A DNA stretch of 47,916 nt, from positions 1 to 47,916 of the IMG/VR virus record IMGVR_UViG_3300022150_000094; one strand, given 5' to 3'. The stretch comes from a virus. A program made the translations under genes and the position numbers. Each line of letters opens with the position of its first letter. Position 1 is the first letter of the stretch. The notes beneath the pieces were generated by a model. It had not been told where the DNA came from and did no database searches. It saw only the letters and a program-made list of their open reading frames with translations. Positions 16,782-24,890 of the stretch are shown piece after piece.

Positions 16782-18008
16782 ATGGACGTGATGGACCTGC
16801 CCCTTGGGCAGATCATTCCCTATGCGCGCAACCCACGGCGCAATGACAAGGCTGTGGCGGCCGTCGCGGCCTCGATTGCCGAGTTTGGTTGGCGTCAGCC
16901 GATCGTGGTGGATGAGGGGATGACGGTTCTTGCAGGCCACACCCGGCTTGCCGCCGCGCGGGAGCTCGGGTTGGAAACGGCCCCGGTGCACATCGCCAAG
17001 GGGCTCAGCGAGGCTCAGGCACGGGCGTTCCGGATCATGGACAACCGCTCGAGCGAGAATGCCGAGTGGGACAACGACCTGTTGAACCTGGAACTGGCGG
17101 ACCTGCTGGAGGCGAATTTCGATCTCGGGCTCACGGGCTTCACCGACGATGAGCTGAACGCGCTGATGAACAGCCTGGAGGACGGCACCGGCCCGCAAGA
17201 GGGCGAGGACGACATTCCTGACACCCCGGAGGATCCGATCAGCCGACCGGGGGATCTTTGGGTGCTTGGGAACCATCGGTTGCTTTGCGGCGACAGCACA
17301 GTCGCCACCGATATCGAGCGGCTGTTCGGCACCGTGAAACCTCTGCTGATGGTGACCGATCCACCCTACGGTGTTGAATACGACCCTTCGTGGCGCAACC
17401 AAGCAGGGGCCGCAAAAACCAAGCGCACCGGCAAGGTGCTAAATGACGACCGCGCCGACTGGCGCGAGGCCTGGGCGCTGTTCCCGGGCGATGTGGCCTA
17501 TGTCTGGCACGGCGCGCTGCATGCGACCACGGTCGCCGACAGCCTTGAGGCATCCGGCTTCAACATCCGATCCCAGATCATCTGGGCCAAGGATCGGCTT
17601 GTTCTGAGCCGTGGGGATTATCACTGGCAACATGAGCCGGCCTGGTATGCTGTGCGCAAATCCGGCAAAGGCCATTGGGCTGGGGACCGGAAGCAAACGA
17701 CACTCTGGCAGATCGCCAACAAGGATCAGGATGCGGAAACCGTGCACGGCACCCAGAAGCCTGTCGAATGCATGCGTCGGCCCATCCTGAACAACTCCAG
17801 CCCAGGTCAGGCCGTCTACGAGCCCTTCATGGGGTCCGGCACCACTTTGATCGCGGCCGAAACGACGGGTCGCGTCTGCTACGGGATCGAACTCAATCCG
17901 GCTTACGTCGATGTCGCCGTGGAGCGGTGGCAGCAGTTCACGGGCAAGGACGCTGTCCTTTCCGGCTCGGACGAGAGCTTCCACAAAATCAAAACCAAAG
18001 ACGTGTGA
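16782..18008 (+). CDS. ParB-domain / DNA adenine-or-cytosine-N4 methyltransferase fusion
   Basis: 408 aa; AAGGA lies 7 nt before the ATG. Residues 5-100 form a ParB/Srx N-terminal domain (IIPYARNPRRND, AGHTRLAAARELGL). The methyltransferase domain has TDPPYGVEYD (about 187-196) and, later, VYEPFMGSGTT (about 346-356). DPPY preceding FxGSGT is the beta-class N6A/N4C MTase order. Such ParB-MTases are common in phages and are usually orphan enzymes that modify phage DNA against host restriction. It lies 3 bp before the C5 MTase, so two different modifications may be made in tandem. Confidence 0.9.
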   Translation: MDVMDLPLGQIIPYARNPRRNDKAVAAVAASIAEFGWRQPIVVDEGMTVLAGHTRLAAARELGLETAPVHIAKGLSEAQARAFRIMDNRSSENAEWDNDLLNLELADLLEANFDLGLTGFTDDELNALMNSLEDGTGPQEGEDDIPDTPEDPISRPGDLWVLGNHRLLCGDSTVATDIERLFGTVKPLLMVTDPPYGVEYDPSWRNQAGAAKTKRTGKVLNDDRADWREAWALFPGDVAYVWHGALHATTVADSLEASGFNIRSQIIWAKDRLVLSRGDYHWQHEPAWYAVRKSGKGHWAGDRKQTTLWQIANKDQDAETVHGTQKPVECMRRPILNNSSPGQAVYEPFMGSGTTLIAAETTGRVCYGIELNPAYVDVAVERWQQFTGKDAVLSGSDESFHKIKTKDV

Positions 18009-18011
18009 GGC

Positions 18012-19088
18012 ATGCATGACCTGGCTTTACATCCCTCCGGAGATGCTTCCGGAGCCCGAAACGCATGCCTCTTTGGCCTCTCTGTGTGCTCCGGCGCAGG
18101 CGGGCTCGATCTCGGGCTCACGATCGCTATCCCCGGATATCGTGCTGTGGGCCATGTCGAACGGGAAACCTTCGCCGCAGCCACTCTCGTGGCGCGGATG
18201 GAAGACGCGTCCCTGGATTGCGCGCCTGTATGGGACGACGTTGGAACCTTCAACGGCCGCCCGTGGCGCGGCGCGGTGGACATCGTCACTGCGGGCTATC
18301 CGTGCCAGCCGTTCTCGGTCGCAGGCAAGCGCCTCGGCACCGAGGATCCACGCCACCTCTGGCCGCACGTCGCCCGCATCATCGGCGAGTGCGAGCCACC
18401 CTTCGTCTTCCTCGAGAATGTCGCCCATCATCTCCGCCTCGGTTTCCACGAAGTCGCCAGCGGACTGGTCGGCATGGGCTACCGCCTTGCGGCAGGCCTC
18501 TTTACAGCGGCGGAAGTCGGTGCGCCCCACAAACGCGAGCGGCTGTTCATCCTTGCCATCCGCGAGGGCTGCGAACTGGCCGACCCCGCGCGCCTGCTCT
18601 GGGACCCGCTCGAGTGGCGGGAACCGAACGGAAATGCTGCGAATGTGGCCGACGCCGCAGACCGACAGCTTCCGGAGCCGGGGCGGAGACCGGAAACACG
18701 AAAAGGGTCTGGACGGCATGGCGCGGGACTGGCCGACGCCGATGGCCAACGACGGCTGCAAGCCGAGCGCGGGCAACCGCAAGACGGCCGATCTGACCCA
18801 TGCAAGCCGCATGTGGATGACGCCGACGGCGAGAGATCACAAGGATGGGGCGACGACATTGGTGAACACGCCGGTGAACGGCCTGCTTGGCCGCCAGGTC
18901 CTCGTGACGCCGATGGCTGGGACCGATACCTCAGAGCAGCGCCGGACCTTGAACCCAGCATTCGTCGAGGCTCTGATGGGCTGGCCCACCGGGTGGACCG
19001 GCTTCGCCTCTGTGGCAACGGAGTGGTCCCCTTGGTTGCGGCGCATGCGCTGCGAACTCTCGCAGCTGAACTGCTGGCCGATGGATGA
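18012..19088 (+). CDS. C5-cytosine DNA methyltransferase
   Basis: 358 aa. Motif I LSVCSGAGGLDLGL is at 24-36, catalytic motif IV GYPCQPFS has Cys98, ENV (motif VI) is at 135-137, HKRERLFI (motif VIII) is at 173-180 and the C-terminal motif X region RLCGNGVVPLVAAHAL is at 332-347. The target-recognition region (about 185-320) is replaced by spaced (V/L)ADADG-type repeats. The annotated ATG is only 1 nt after GAGG, poor spacing, so translation may start further in or depend on coupling. Nearly all of it overlaps a second open frame (18016-19104). It probably marks phage DNA. No cognate endonuclease is adjacent. Confidence 0.9.
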   Translation: MHDLALHPSGDASGARNACLFGLSVCSGAGGLDLGLTIAIPGYRAVGHVERETFAAATLVARMEDASLDCAPVWDDVGTFNGRPWRGAVDIVTAGYPCQPFSVAGKRLGTEDPRHLWPHVARIIGECEPPFVFLENVAHHLRLGFHEVASGLVGMGYRLAAGLFTAAEVGAPHKRERLFILAIREGCELADPARLLWDPLEWREPNGNAANVADAADRQLPEPGRRPETRKGSGRHGAGLADADGQRRLQAERGQPQDGRSDPCKPHVDDADGERSQGWGDDIGEHAGERPAWPPGPRDADGWDRYLRAAPDLEPSIRRGSDGLAHRVDRLRLCGNGVVPLVAAHALRTLAAELLADG

Positions 19089-19104
19089 TGGATCGCTCGC
19101 ATGA
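18016..19104 (+). CDS. Overlapping-frame ORF across the C5 MTase gene, possible dual-coding gene
   Basis: 362 aa, same strand, shifted frame. Evidence that it is real: its ATG (MTWLYIPPEM) has GAGG at 5-nt spacing, better than the MTase ATG; its TGA overlaps the next gene's ATG as ATGA, the coupling seen elsewhere in this genome; and its C-terminal half is unlike a random shadow frame, with four WPTP/WMTP-type boxes (18646, 18730, 18814, 18901) and LNPAFVEALMGWPTGWTGF near the end. That ending is familiar from phage methylase-associated proteins. Against it: the N-terminal half is Ser/Arg-rich, as shadow frames often are. It could instead reflect a frameshifted product. Function unknown. Confidence 0.45.
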   Translation: MTWLYIPPEMLPEPETHASLASLCAPAQAGSISGSRSLSPDIVLWAMSNGKPSPQPLSWRGWKTRPWIARLYGTTLEPSTAARGAARWTSSLRAIRASRSRSQASASAPRIHATSGRTSPASSASASHPSSSSRMSPIISASVSTKSPADWSAWATALRQASLQRRKSVRPTNASGCSSLPSARAANWPTPRACSGTRSSGGNRTEMLRMWPTPQTDSFRSRGGDRKHEKGLDGMARDWPTPMANDGCKPSAGNRKTADLTHASRMWMTPTARDHKDGATTLVNTPVNGLLGRQVLVTPMAGTDTSEQRRTLNPAFVEALMGWPTGWTGFASVATEWSPWLRRMRCELSQLNCWPMDDGSLA

Positions 19105-19325
19105 AACAGTCACGCACCATGTCGATGGTGGAATCCGTCGCCAATGTCATCGTTGGCTACGGCGTTGCGGTGATCGCGCAGATCGTGATCTTCCCGATCT
19201 TTGGGCTGCACGCGACGCTGGCGCAGAACCTTAAGATGGGGGCGGTATTCTCAGTGGTGAGCATCATACGCTCGTTTGCGCTGCGGCGGCTGTTCGAGGC
19301 AATCCGGGTGCGGGCCCGTGTTTGA
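19101..19325 (+). CDS. DUF7220-like small membrane protein
   Basis: 74 aa with two probable membrane segments (about 14-33, NVIVGYGVAVIAQIVIFPIF; and about 45-60, KMGAVFSVVSIIRSFAL). The arrangement matches small phage proteins I know as DUF7220, which typically follow methyltransferase genes. The start overlaps the stop of the 18016-19104 frame as ATGA and is 13 bp past the stop of the C5 MTase. No catalytic residue. A membrane-associated host-takeover role is possible but unsupported. Confidence 0.78.
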   Translation: MKQSRTMSMVESVANVIVGYGVAVIAQIVIFPIFGLHATLAQNLKMGAVFSVVSIIRSFALRRLFEAIRVRARV

Positions 19326-19441
19326 GACGATGCCGATGATTGCATCGATACCCTCGTCGGGGCCGGGTGGCGCAATCCTTCGACGGCGCGCTGCGGTCCC
19401 GGAGATGTGTCCGCGCAAAGATGAGCCCGCGATAGGTCGGC

Positions 19442-19744
19442 TTACATGTTGAGCAACCAACGAAGGTGCGCTGCCGGAGAATTGTGAGGATTGTCTCGGG
19501 AGTTCGCCGCTCTCATTGACGCGGTGAACATCTCGTCTCGTGTCAGTGCATACTTTCCAACCACAACCATTTCGCAGATCCTCGCGGGTTTCTCACCATT
19601 GATGCGTAAACGTAGAAAGTGGCGGTTTTCTGTGGGGATTGTGACGGGAACTGGAAACAATCCGATAATGCGGTGCTCGGCCGCTGATCCTTTACAGAAG
19701 GGCCATGGCCTAGCGCCGCCCCGATTGAACTTTTTGACGATCAC
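19442..19744 (-). CDS. Doubtful 100-aa ORF in the gap after the MTase operon
   Basis: GTG start, 100 aa, with no clear ribosome site and beginning right after the terminator that ends the DUF3489 transcript. The middle (HFLRLRINGEKPARICEMVV, residues 43-62) looks protein-like, which is why it is listed. No family is recognised. The 602-bp stretch 19326-19927 otherwise holds only the terminator at 19750 and no other supportable gene, so this may be a remnant or a shadow. Confidence 0.25.
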   Translation of the reverse strand: MIVKKFNRGGARPWPFCKGSAAEHRIIGLFPVPVTIPTENRHFLRLRINGEKPARICEMVVVGKYALTRDEMFTASMRAANSRDNPHNSPAAHLRWLLNM

Positions 19745-19749
19745 AGAAC

Positions 19750-19775
19750 AAAAAAAGGCCAGCGCGAGGCTGGCC
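19750..19775 (-). terminator. Rho-independent terminator for the DUF3489 transcript
   Basis: On the minus strand a perfect 7-bp stem GGCCAGC/GCTGGCC with a 5-nt loop is followed by seven T residues. It lies 150-180 bp downstream of the end of the minus-strand DUF3489 gene (19928) and would end that transcript before it runs into the methyltransferase operon from the opposite side. Confidence 0.85.
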
Positions 19776-19927
19776 TAGTCTTGCGGCAATAAGATCAGCA
19801 TAGGCACACACTGACCTTCGAGCAGATCGACCGAATAGGGCCGAAACTCTACTATGATCATGGCGACAATGATCGATTCTGCAACCGGTAATAGTCTACA
19901 TCTTGTGCTTGTTTTTCCTCCAACTGC

Positions 19928-20437
19928 TCAATCTTGTGCGGTTAGCCGGTAAACGCGCCCACGGCCCTCGACCTTCTTTGAGGTCACTTGGAGCCCCAGC
20001 TTCTTCTTCAGCGCACCCGAGATTGCACCTCTTGTTGTGTGAACTTGCCATTGCAACGCGGCTGCAATCTCCTTGATGGTCGCGCCGTCGGGTGCGCGCA
20101 GCATGGCGATCAGCGTGGCCTGTTTTGTGCCTGCGCGCGGTTGACGAATTTTGGGCTCTGCCTCCTTGGAAGCTTCGGGCGCGATCCCGATGGCTGCCAG
20201 TCCCGCGTTGGTTGCGACCAGTGTGACGCCGTGGCCGTCGCCGGTCTCGCGCCAGACGGGCTCGCCTTTGCGCATGTCGGCATCGACCTCTTCGATGAGC
20301 CCTTTGGCGAGCATCGCAGTGACAACCTTGGTGGCAGCGCCGCCGCGTAGGCTGTCGGGCAGCGGCAAGGCAATACGGTCCTCGTTCTGGGCCGCGCGAG
20401 AAAGAATGATCGTCTGGGTGTCGGACAATGTGGTCAT
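19928..20437 (-). CDS. DUF3489 domain-containing winged-helix protein
   Basis: 169 aa. The C-terminal half (RAGTKQATLIAMLRAPDGAT, IKEIAAALQWQVHTTRGAIS) is the DUF3489 winged helix, predicted to bind DNA. The N-terminal half (TQTIILSRAAQNEDRIALPL) is helical and shared by these proteins. It lies on the minus strand between the plus-strand early and late operons, with a small gene upstream and a strong terminator downstream. It is one of few plausible transcription regulators in a genome with no recognisable CI-type repressor. Confidence 0.85.
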   Translation of the reverse strand: MTTLSDTQTIILSRAAQNEDRIALPLPDSLRGGAATKVVTAMLAKGLIEEVDADMRKGEPVWRETGDGHGVTLVATNAGLAAIGIAPEASKEAEPKIRQPRAGTKQATLIAMLRAPDGATIKEIAAALQWQVHTTRGAISGALKKKLGLQVTSKKVEGRGRVYRLTAQD

Positions 20438-20549
20438 GGGGTCGTCTCCGTTTTGGACCGCGACTATCGCGGTCTTCTACGGCCCCAAGCCGCGCAGGGT
20501 GCGCGGCCAGAGTTCAAGGTGGAGTTCGGGCCGGGGCCCCGAGGCGGCG

Positions 20550-20819
20550 TTACTCGGCGAACTCCCCTTCGCTGAAGGCGCTGTCGGTGATGCGCTTCAG
20601 GAGGCTGGCGTAGTGGTTCAGATCGCCAACATTACCCCATTGGATTTCGTCGGGGCTGCAATCGAAATGGTCATCGCTCAGGGCGGTCAGCCTCGCCAGC
20701 ATCTCGTCGATCTCGACCTTCTTGCTGAGGAAGGCGGCTCGAGCGGCTTGTTTGTTCAGGCGGGCCTTCTCGGCGCGCAAATGATGGCGCGGCGTTGTTT
20801 GCGGGTTCAGTCGGGTCAT
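20550..20819 (-). CDS. Small conserved protein upstream of DUF3489 gene
   Basis: 89 aa from the ATG preceded by AAAGGAG; the 27 codons upstream in the open frame are rejected. A basic N terminus (MTRLNPQTTPRHHLRAEKAR) is followed by a helical acidic part (EIDEMLARLTALSDDHFDCS). I recall similar proteins paired with DUF3489 genes in rhodobacterial genomes; the function is unknown. It is read in the same direction as the DUF3489 gene, 112 bp upstream, so probably the same transcript. Confidence 0.7.
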   Translation of the reverse strand: MTRLNPQTTPRHHLRAEKARLNKQAARAAFLSKKVEIDEMLARLTALSDDHFDCSPDEIQWGNVGDLNHYASLLKRITDSAFSEGEFAE

Positions 20820-20935
20820 GGTGGGTGCTCCTTTGCTGCATCGTTTCGGTGTAAGCAGCTTCGCTCTACAGCCCAGACCTATCCAGTATAATCGAAGCAA
20901 TATCAGTGCTTTGATCTAGGCCGGAGGATCATGAC
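20820..20935. promoter_or_regulatory. Divergent promoter region of the packaging operon
   Basis: 116 bp separate the minus-strand small gene from the terminase operon. A TATAAT box is present on the plus strand at 20887-20892, and overlapping bases give TATACT on the minus strand. No convincing -35 was found at 17 bp. GGAGG at 20922-20927 serves the terminase small-subunit GTG start. The head and tail late transcript probably begins here. Confidence 0.4.
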
Positions 20936-21532
20936 GTGTCATCAGCCACACAGCCCATTGGGGTGATTGCCAAGCTGCTGGATCTGTCGGAGCGCCGCGT
21001 CCAGCAGCTGAGCCGGGAGGGCGTGATCCCGAAGGCTGAGCGCGGACACTATGACCTGATTGGGTCCGTGCGCGGTTATGTGCGGTATTTGCGCGACCAG
21101 GCAGTGAGAGCCCAAGCTGGTGCTCCGGATTATGCGGTCGAGCGGGCGCGGTTCATTCGCGCGCGGGCTGATCTCGCTGAAATGGAGGCCGAAGAAAAAC
21201 GCGGGTCGTTGATCATGGCAGACCAGATCGAGGCTGCCTGGATCGCCGTTCTGGCGCTTTTGAGAACCCGCTTGCTTGCGTTGCCGGATCGGCTGGCCCC
21301 GCAGGCTTTTGACCAACCCACCGTCGGAGAGACCCGGAACCTGATCCGCGCCGCAATCCGCGAGGTGCTTGATGATCTCGCAGAGCCAGACATTGAACTC
21401 GAGACCGACACTGACCTTGCGGAGATCGCCGATCCTGGTGCGCACGGTGAAGAGAGCGTTGACCGTTCTGCGGCCACCGCCGGACCTGACGATCAGCGAT
21501 TGGGCGGATCAGAACCGGAGGCTGAGTTCTGA
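20936..21532 (+). CDS. Terminase small subunit (Nu1-like)
   Basis: 198 aa, GTG start 8 nt after GGAGG. The N-terminal winged helix (IGVIAKLLDLSERRVQQLSR, then GVIPKAERGHYDL) is the MerR-like DNA-binding domain of lambda Nu1-type small terminases. A long helical region (AVERARFIRARADLAEMEAE) follows for oligomerisation, with an acidic tail. It recognises the packaging site and recruits the large subunit, whose gene overlaps its 3' end. Good family match by motif and position. Confidence 0.88.
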   Translation: MSSATQPIGVIAKLLDLSERRVQQLSREGVIPKAERGHYDLIGSVRGYVRYLRDQAVRAQAGAPDYAVERARFIRARADLAEMEAEEKRGSLIMADQIEAAWIAVLALLRTRLLALPDRLAPQAFDQPTVGETRNLIRAAIREVLDDLAEPDIELETDTDLAEIADPGAHGEESVDRSAATAGPDDQRLGGSEPEAEF

Positions 21533-23345
21533 GGCCAGTGCCGAGCCTGGCCAGTGGCGGACTGCCCGTGCGGAATACCAGCGCGGGATCATGGACGCGA
21601 TCTCGGATCCGGCCGCAGAAACTGTGGTGATCATGTCCAGCAGCCAAATCGGCAAATCGGAATCGCTGTTGAACATGGTCGGGTATCACATCGATCACGA
21701 CCCGGCGCCTATCATGGTGGTGATGCCCACGGAGCGGGATGCGGAGACATGGTCGAAGGACCGGTTCTCGCCGATGGCGCGAGATACTCTGTGTTTGCAA
21801 GGCAAGATCGCCAATCCCAAATCGCGCGATGGCAACAACAAGATCCTGCATAAGCGGTTCCCGGGCGGACATCTGACCATCGTTGGCGCCAACGCGCCCT
21901 CGGGACTGGCCAGCCGGCCGATCCGGCTGCTGCTGTGCGACGAGGTGGATCGATACCCGTTTAGCGCTGGCGCGGAGGGCGATCCGGTCAACCTCGCGCG
22001 CAAGCGGACGGTCACGTTCTGGAACCGCAAGATCGTGCTGGTCTCGACCCCCACGAACAAGGGCGCGAGCCGGATCGAGGCAGCATTTGAGGAAAGCGAC
22101 CAGCGGCGGTTCTGGGTGCCATGCCCGGAGTGTGGGACCGAACAGATACTGACCTGGCCGCAAGTGAGATGGGACAAGGGCGCAGACGGCAGCCACAAGC
22201 CGGACACCGCACGGTATCATTGTGTGGAGTGCGATGCGACTTGGCGAGACGAGATCCGCTGGGCAGCGGTCTCAAAGGGCCACTGGGTGGCAGAGCAGCC
22301 CTTCGGTGGCACGGCCGGGTTCCATCTCAACGAAATCTACTCGCCGTGGGTGCGGCTGCAGGCGATGGTGAAGACGTTCTTGTCAGCGCGCGCCGGCGGG
22401 GATGACATGATGAAGACCTTCATCAACACCTCGCTTGGTGAGACCTGGATGGAAAGTGGTGACGCACCAGATTGGCAGCGCTTGCAGGGGCTGAAGGAGG
22501 AATGGAAGCCCGGCACTGTGCCTGCTGGGGGTCTGTTCCTGACGGCCGGTGCTGATGTGCAGAAGGACCGAATTGAGGTTGATGTCTGGGCCTGGGGCAG
22601 GGGACTGCAAAGCTGGTTGATCGATCATGTTGTCATTGACGGCGGACCCGGCGATCCGGCCTGCTGGCAGCGCTTGAGTGATCTGCTGGGCCGGACCTGG
22701 CATCACGCCAGTGGCCAGCATCTGACGATTGCGAAGCTGGCCATCGACACCGGCTATGAGACCAGCGCGGTTTATGCCTGGGCGCGACAGATGGGCTTCG
22801 GTCAGGTGGCACCCGTGAAAGGCGTTGAGGGCTTCAACCGGGCGAGCCCGGTGACAGGGCCGACCTATGTAGACGCGACCATCGCAGGTAAACGACTGCG
22901 GCGCGGGGCGCGGCTTTGGACCGTGGCCACCTCGACCTTCAAGACCGAGACCTATCGCTATTTGCGCCAAGACCGGCCGACACCGGAGGAGATCGCAACC
23001 GGTGCGGCCTTCCCGGCTGGAACGATGCATCTGCCGTCATGGGCTGACAGCGAATGGCTCAAGCAGCTGACGGCGGAACAGTTGGTCACGGTGAAGAACA
23101 AGCGTGGCTTTGCAAAGCTGGAATGGCAGAAGCTGCGCGAGCGTAACGAGGCGCTGGATTGTCGCGTCTATGCCCGGGCCGCTGCGTGGATCGCCGGGGC
23201 CGACCGCTGGTCGGATGCGCGGTGGGGAGACCTGGAACGGCAGCTGGCGCTGCCGGACCATAGCAACGCGTCCGGCGCGGTGAAACCTAAGCTGGCGCGG
23301 GCAACTGCAGCGCGGCGGACGGTCAGGTCGAATTACATGGGGTGA
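21372..23345 (+). CDS. Terminase large subunit (lambda gpA family)
   Basis: About 657 aa. The ATPase domain has SSSQIGKSE (atypical Walker A, about residue 90) and LLLCDEVDRYP (Walker B). Zinc-ribbon-like CPECG...YHCVECDATW follows, then a nuclease domain with AGADVQKDRIEVDVWAWG and LAIDTGYE. This is the gpA order. The start is uncertain: ATG 21372 has GAGG 6 nt upstream but overlaps the small subunit by 161 nt, and GTG 21438 or 21447 would shorten it by about 22-25 residues. Drives ATP-powered genome packaging and cuts concatemers. Confidence 0.93.
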   Translation: MISQSQTLNSRPTLTLRRSPILVRTVKRALTVLRPPPDLTISDWADQNRRLSSEASAEPGQWRTARAEYQRGIMDAISDPAAETVVIMSSSQIGKSESLLNMVGYHIDHDPAPIMVVMPTERDAETWSKDRFSPMARDTLCLQGKIANPKSRDGNNKILHKRFPGGHLTIVGANAPSGLASRPIRLLLCDEVDRYPFSAGAEGDPVNLARKRTVTFWNRKIVLVSTPTNKGASRIEAAFEESDQRRFWVPCPECGTEQILTWPQVRWDKGADGSHKPDTARYHCVECDATWRDEIRWAAVSKGHWVAEQPFGGTAGFHLNEIYSPWVRLQAMVKTFLSARAGGDDMMKTFINTSLGETWMESGDAPDWQRLQGLKEEWKPGTVPAGGLFLTAGADVQKDRIEVDVWAWGRGLQSWLIDHVVIDGGPGDPACWQRLSDLLGRTWHHASGQHLTIAKLAIDTGYETSAVYAWARQMGFGQVAPVKGVEGFNRASPVTGPTYVDATIAGKRLRRGARLWTVATSTFKTETYRYLRQDRPTPEEIATGAAFPAGTMHLPSWADSEWLKQLTAEQLVTVKNKRGFAKLEWQKLRERNEALDCRVYARAAAWIAGADRWSDARWGDLERQLALPDHSNASGAVKPKLARATAARRTVRSNYMG

Positions 23346-23441
23346 TGGCGGGTGTTGTATCGCACAAGGTGGAGAGAGGCGTTGCCTCGCGGCTGGTCCA
23401 TCCTCTACCGTTAGCGAAACACTTTCACCGAAAGGAATCCC

Positions 23442-23681
23442 ATGTCAGAGCCAGTCATCGCACAAAAAGCTCCGTTCGCTGCGGAGGTTGAAGAGGGTAA
23501 GAACTATTTCTGGTGCGCCTGCGGCAAGAGCAGCAAGCAACCCTTCTGCGATGGAAGCCATCAGGGGACCGACTTCGCGCCGGTGAAATATTCTGCTGAA
23601 AAAACTGGTCGCGTGTTCTTCTGCGGCTGCAAACACAGCAACAAGGCCCCTTTGTGCGATGGGAGCCATTCGGGGCTCTGA
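23442..23681 (+). CDS. Double CDGSH iron-sulfur domain protein
   Basis: 79 aa with two complete CDGSH motifs, CACGKSSKQPFCDGSH (25-40) and CGCKHSNKAPLCDGSH (about 61-76). Each supplies the three Cys plus one His that bind a [2Fe-2S] cluster, as in mitoNEET-type and bacterial CDGSH proteins. AAAGGAA lies before the ATG. It sits between terminase and head-joining genes, where a virion gene would be expected, and has its own spacing, so it is probable cargo (moron) for the lysogen, perhaps linked to redox or iron handling. Function not shown. Confidence 0.88.
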   Translation: MSEPVIAQKAPFAAEVEEGKNYFWCACGKSSKQPFCDGSHQGTDFAPVKYSAEKTGRVFFCGCKHSNKAPLCDGSHSGL

Positions 23682-23721
23682 TGTCACGCAGTCAAGAGTT
23701 CGGAAAGCGTTCTCTGACGCC

Positions 23722-24606
23722 TTAGTGCAGGCAGCATTTCTTGAACTTCTTGCCGCTGCCACAAGGACAGGGGTCGTTGCGCCCAACCTCGTCCATCTCA
23801 CGCATGAATGTTTGGCTCGGTGGTGGCATGGGAAATGATCTGCTTTCCTTCTGCTGCGCGAAGAATGCGTCGGTGTAACAGTACCATGTCGATAAATCGT
23901 CGATCGCATCGGCGATCAGGAGGTCTTTGTAACGTCGATTGGTAGGGACACCGCCTGCATCATGCGTCGCCCTCAGGCTGTCGAGGAAGTGCTCAAAGCT
24001 GCAGTAATCGGGTGGTATCAGCCGCTGTTCAAATAGGGCCCGCACGTCTTCAGCCATATCTTGCAGCCCCAGATCGGCGATTGCGTCCATCCAGCCGATC
24101 AACAGATCTGGCGAGGCCTTTGGACAGCGTTCGCGAAAGGTCCTGAAATAGTCTTCGATCGTTGGGCGGTGTTCGGGGTGGAGTTGTGCGATCACCACCA
24201 AGGCGCTCATCAGAGAGTTGCTGGCGAACTCATCTGCATCTGGGTCTTCGATTGCCTCAAAGAGCGCCTGAAGATCGCCATCGAATGTGCCTGCGACGAC
24301 GCGAAAGCTGGTCTCGGTAATGGCGTCACCCAGAAGATAATCAACGGTCTTTGTTGGTTGCCGGAGCAACCGGAGCAGGGGTTTGTAAGCCCTTGTATCC
24401 CGCCATTCGCCGAGCAGGTGGAAGATCGGAATGAGGGCAGTCACTTCGCTTTCCAGGGTTTGCGATATCTGTGAGGTGCCAAGTCGACTGACAAAGTCGA
24501 CAAAGATCGGGATCATCGTGTCTTGGTCTGCTCGGGCAGCAGCCATCGCCTCTTTTGGGAACATATCGTCGCGCGCAAGGTCACGCATAATAGCGGCAGG
24601 GTTCAT
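23722..24606 (-). CDS. DUF1186 / SEC-C motif protein
   Basis: 294 aa, opposite strand to the surrounding packaging genes. The body is helical and HEAT-like ([39 protein letters not shown]), as in DUF1186. It ends in a canonical SEC-C zinc motif [18 protein letters not shown]. Its stop is 40 bp from the CDGSH gene in convergent order, and the two together fill the terminase-to-gpW gap. SEC-C tails occur on SecA and many regulatory or stress proteins. Cargo status is inferred from strand and position. Confidence 0.85.
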   Translation of the reverse strand: MNPAAIMRDLARDDMFPKEAMAAARADQDTMIPIFVDFVSRLGTSQISQTLESEVTALIPIFHLLGEWRDTRAYKPLLRLLRQPTKTVDYLLGDAITETSFRVVAGTFDGDLQALFEAIEDPDADEFASNSLMSALVVIAQLHPEHRPTIEDYFRTFRERCPKASPDLLIGWMDAIADLGLQDMAEDVRALFEQRLIPPDYCSFEHFLDSLRATHDAGGVPTNRRYKDLLIADAIDDLSTWYCYTDAFFAQQKESRSFPMPPPSQTFMREMDEVGRNDPCPCGSGKKFKKCCLH

Positions 24607-24671
24607 GGTCTGGCTCTAAATCGTTCGCGGTTTGGCTAAGTGAATCGGTCTGCCGAGACAGGTTAATTCGT

Positions 24672-24887
24672 ATGCCGACACTAACCGATTTGCGCGCCCG
24701 CCGCGAAGCACTTTCTACCCAACGCTCCTCTGGCGTGGCGCGGGTCAGCTACGACGGAAAGACGGTGGATTATCGCTCTGTGGCTGAGATTGACCGGGCC
24801 ATTGAGGCGCTCGACCGCGAGATCGCAGCGGCGGAAGGGCGGCGCATCGTGCGCCATGTGCGCGTCACGACGTCGAAGGGTCTGTGA
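24672..24887 (+). CDS. gpW-like head-tail joining protein
   Basis: 71 aa. The first half (LTDLRARREALSTQRSSGVA) and second half (VDYRSVAEIDRAIEALDREI) match the lambda gpW fold, a small alpha/beta protein that joins head and tail and completes DNA retention. It lies 3 bp before the portal gene, the canonical place. Confidence 0.85.
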   Translation: MPTLTDLRARREALSTQRSSGVARVSYDGKTVDYRSVAEIDRAIEALDREIAAAEGRRIVRHVRVTTSKGL

Positions 24888-24890
24888 TCT

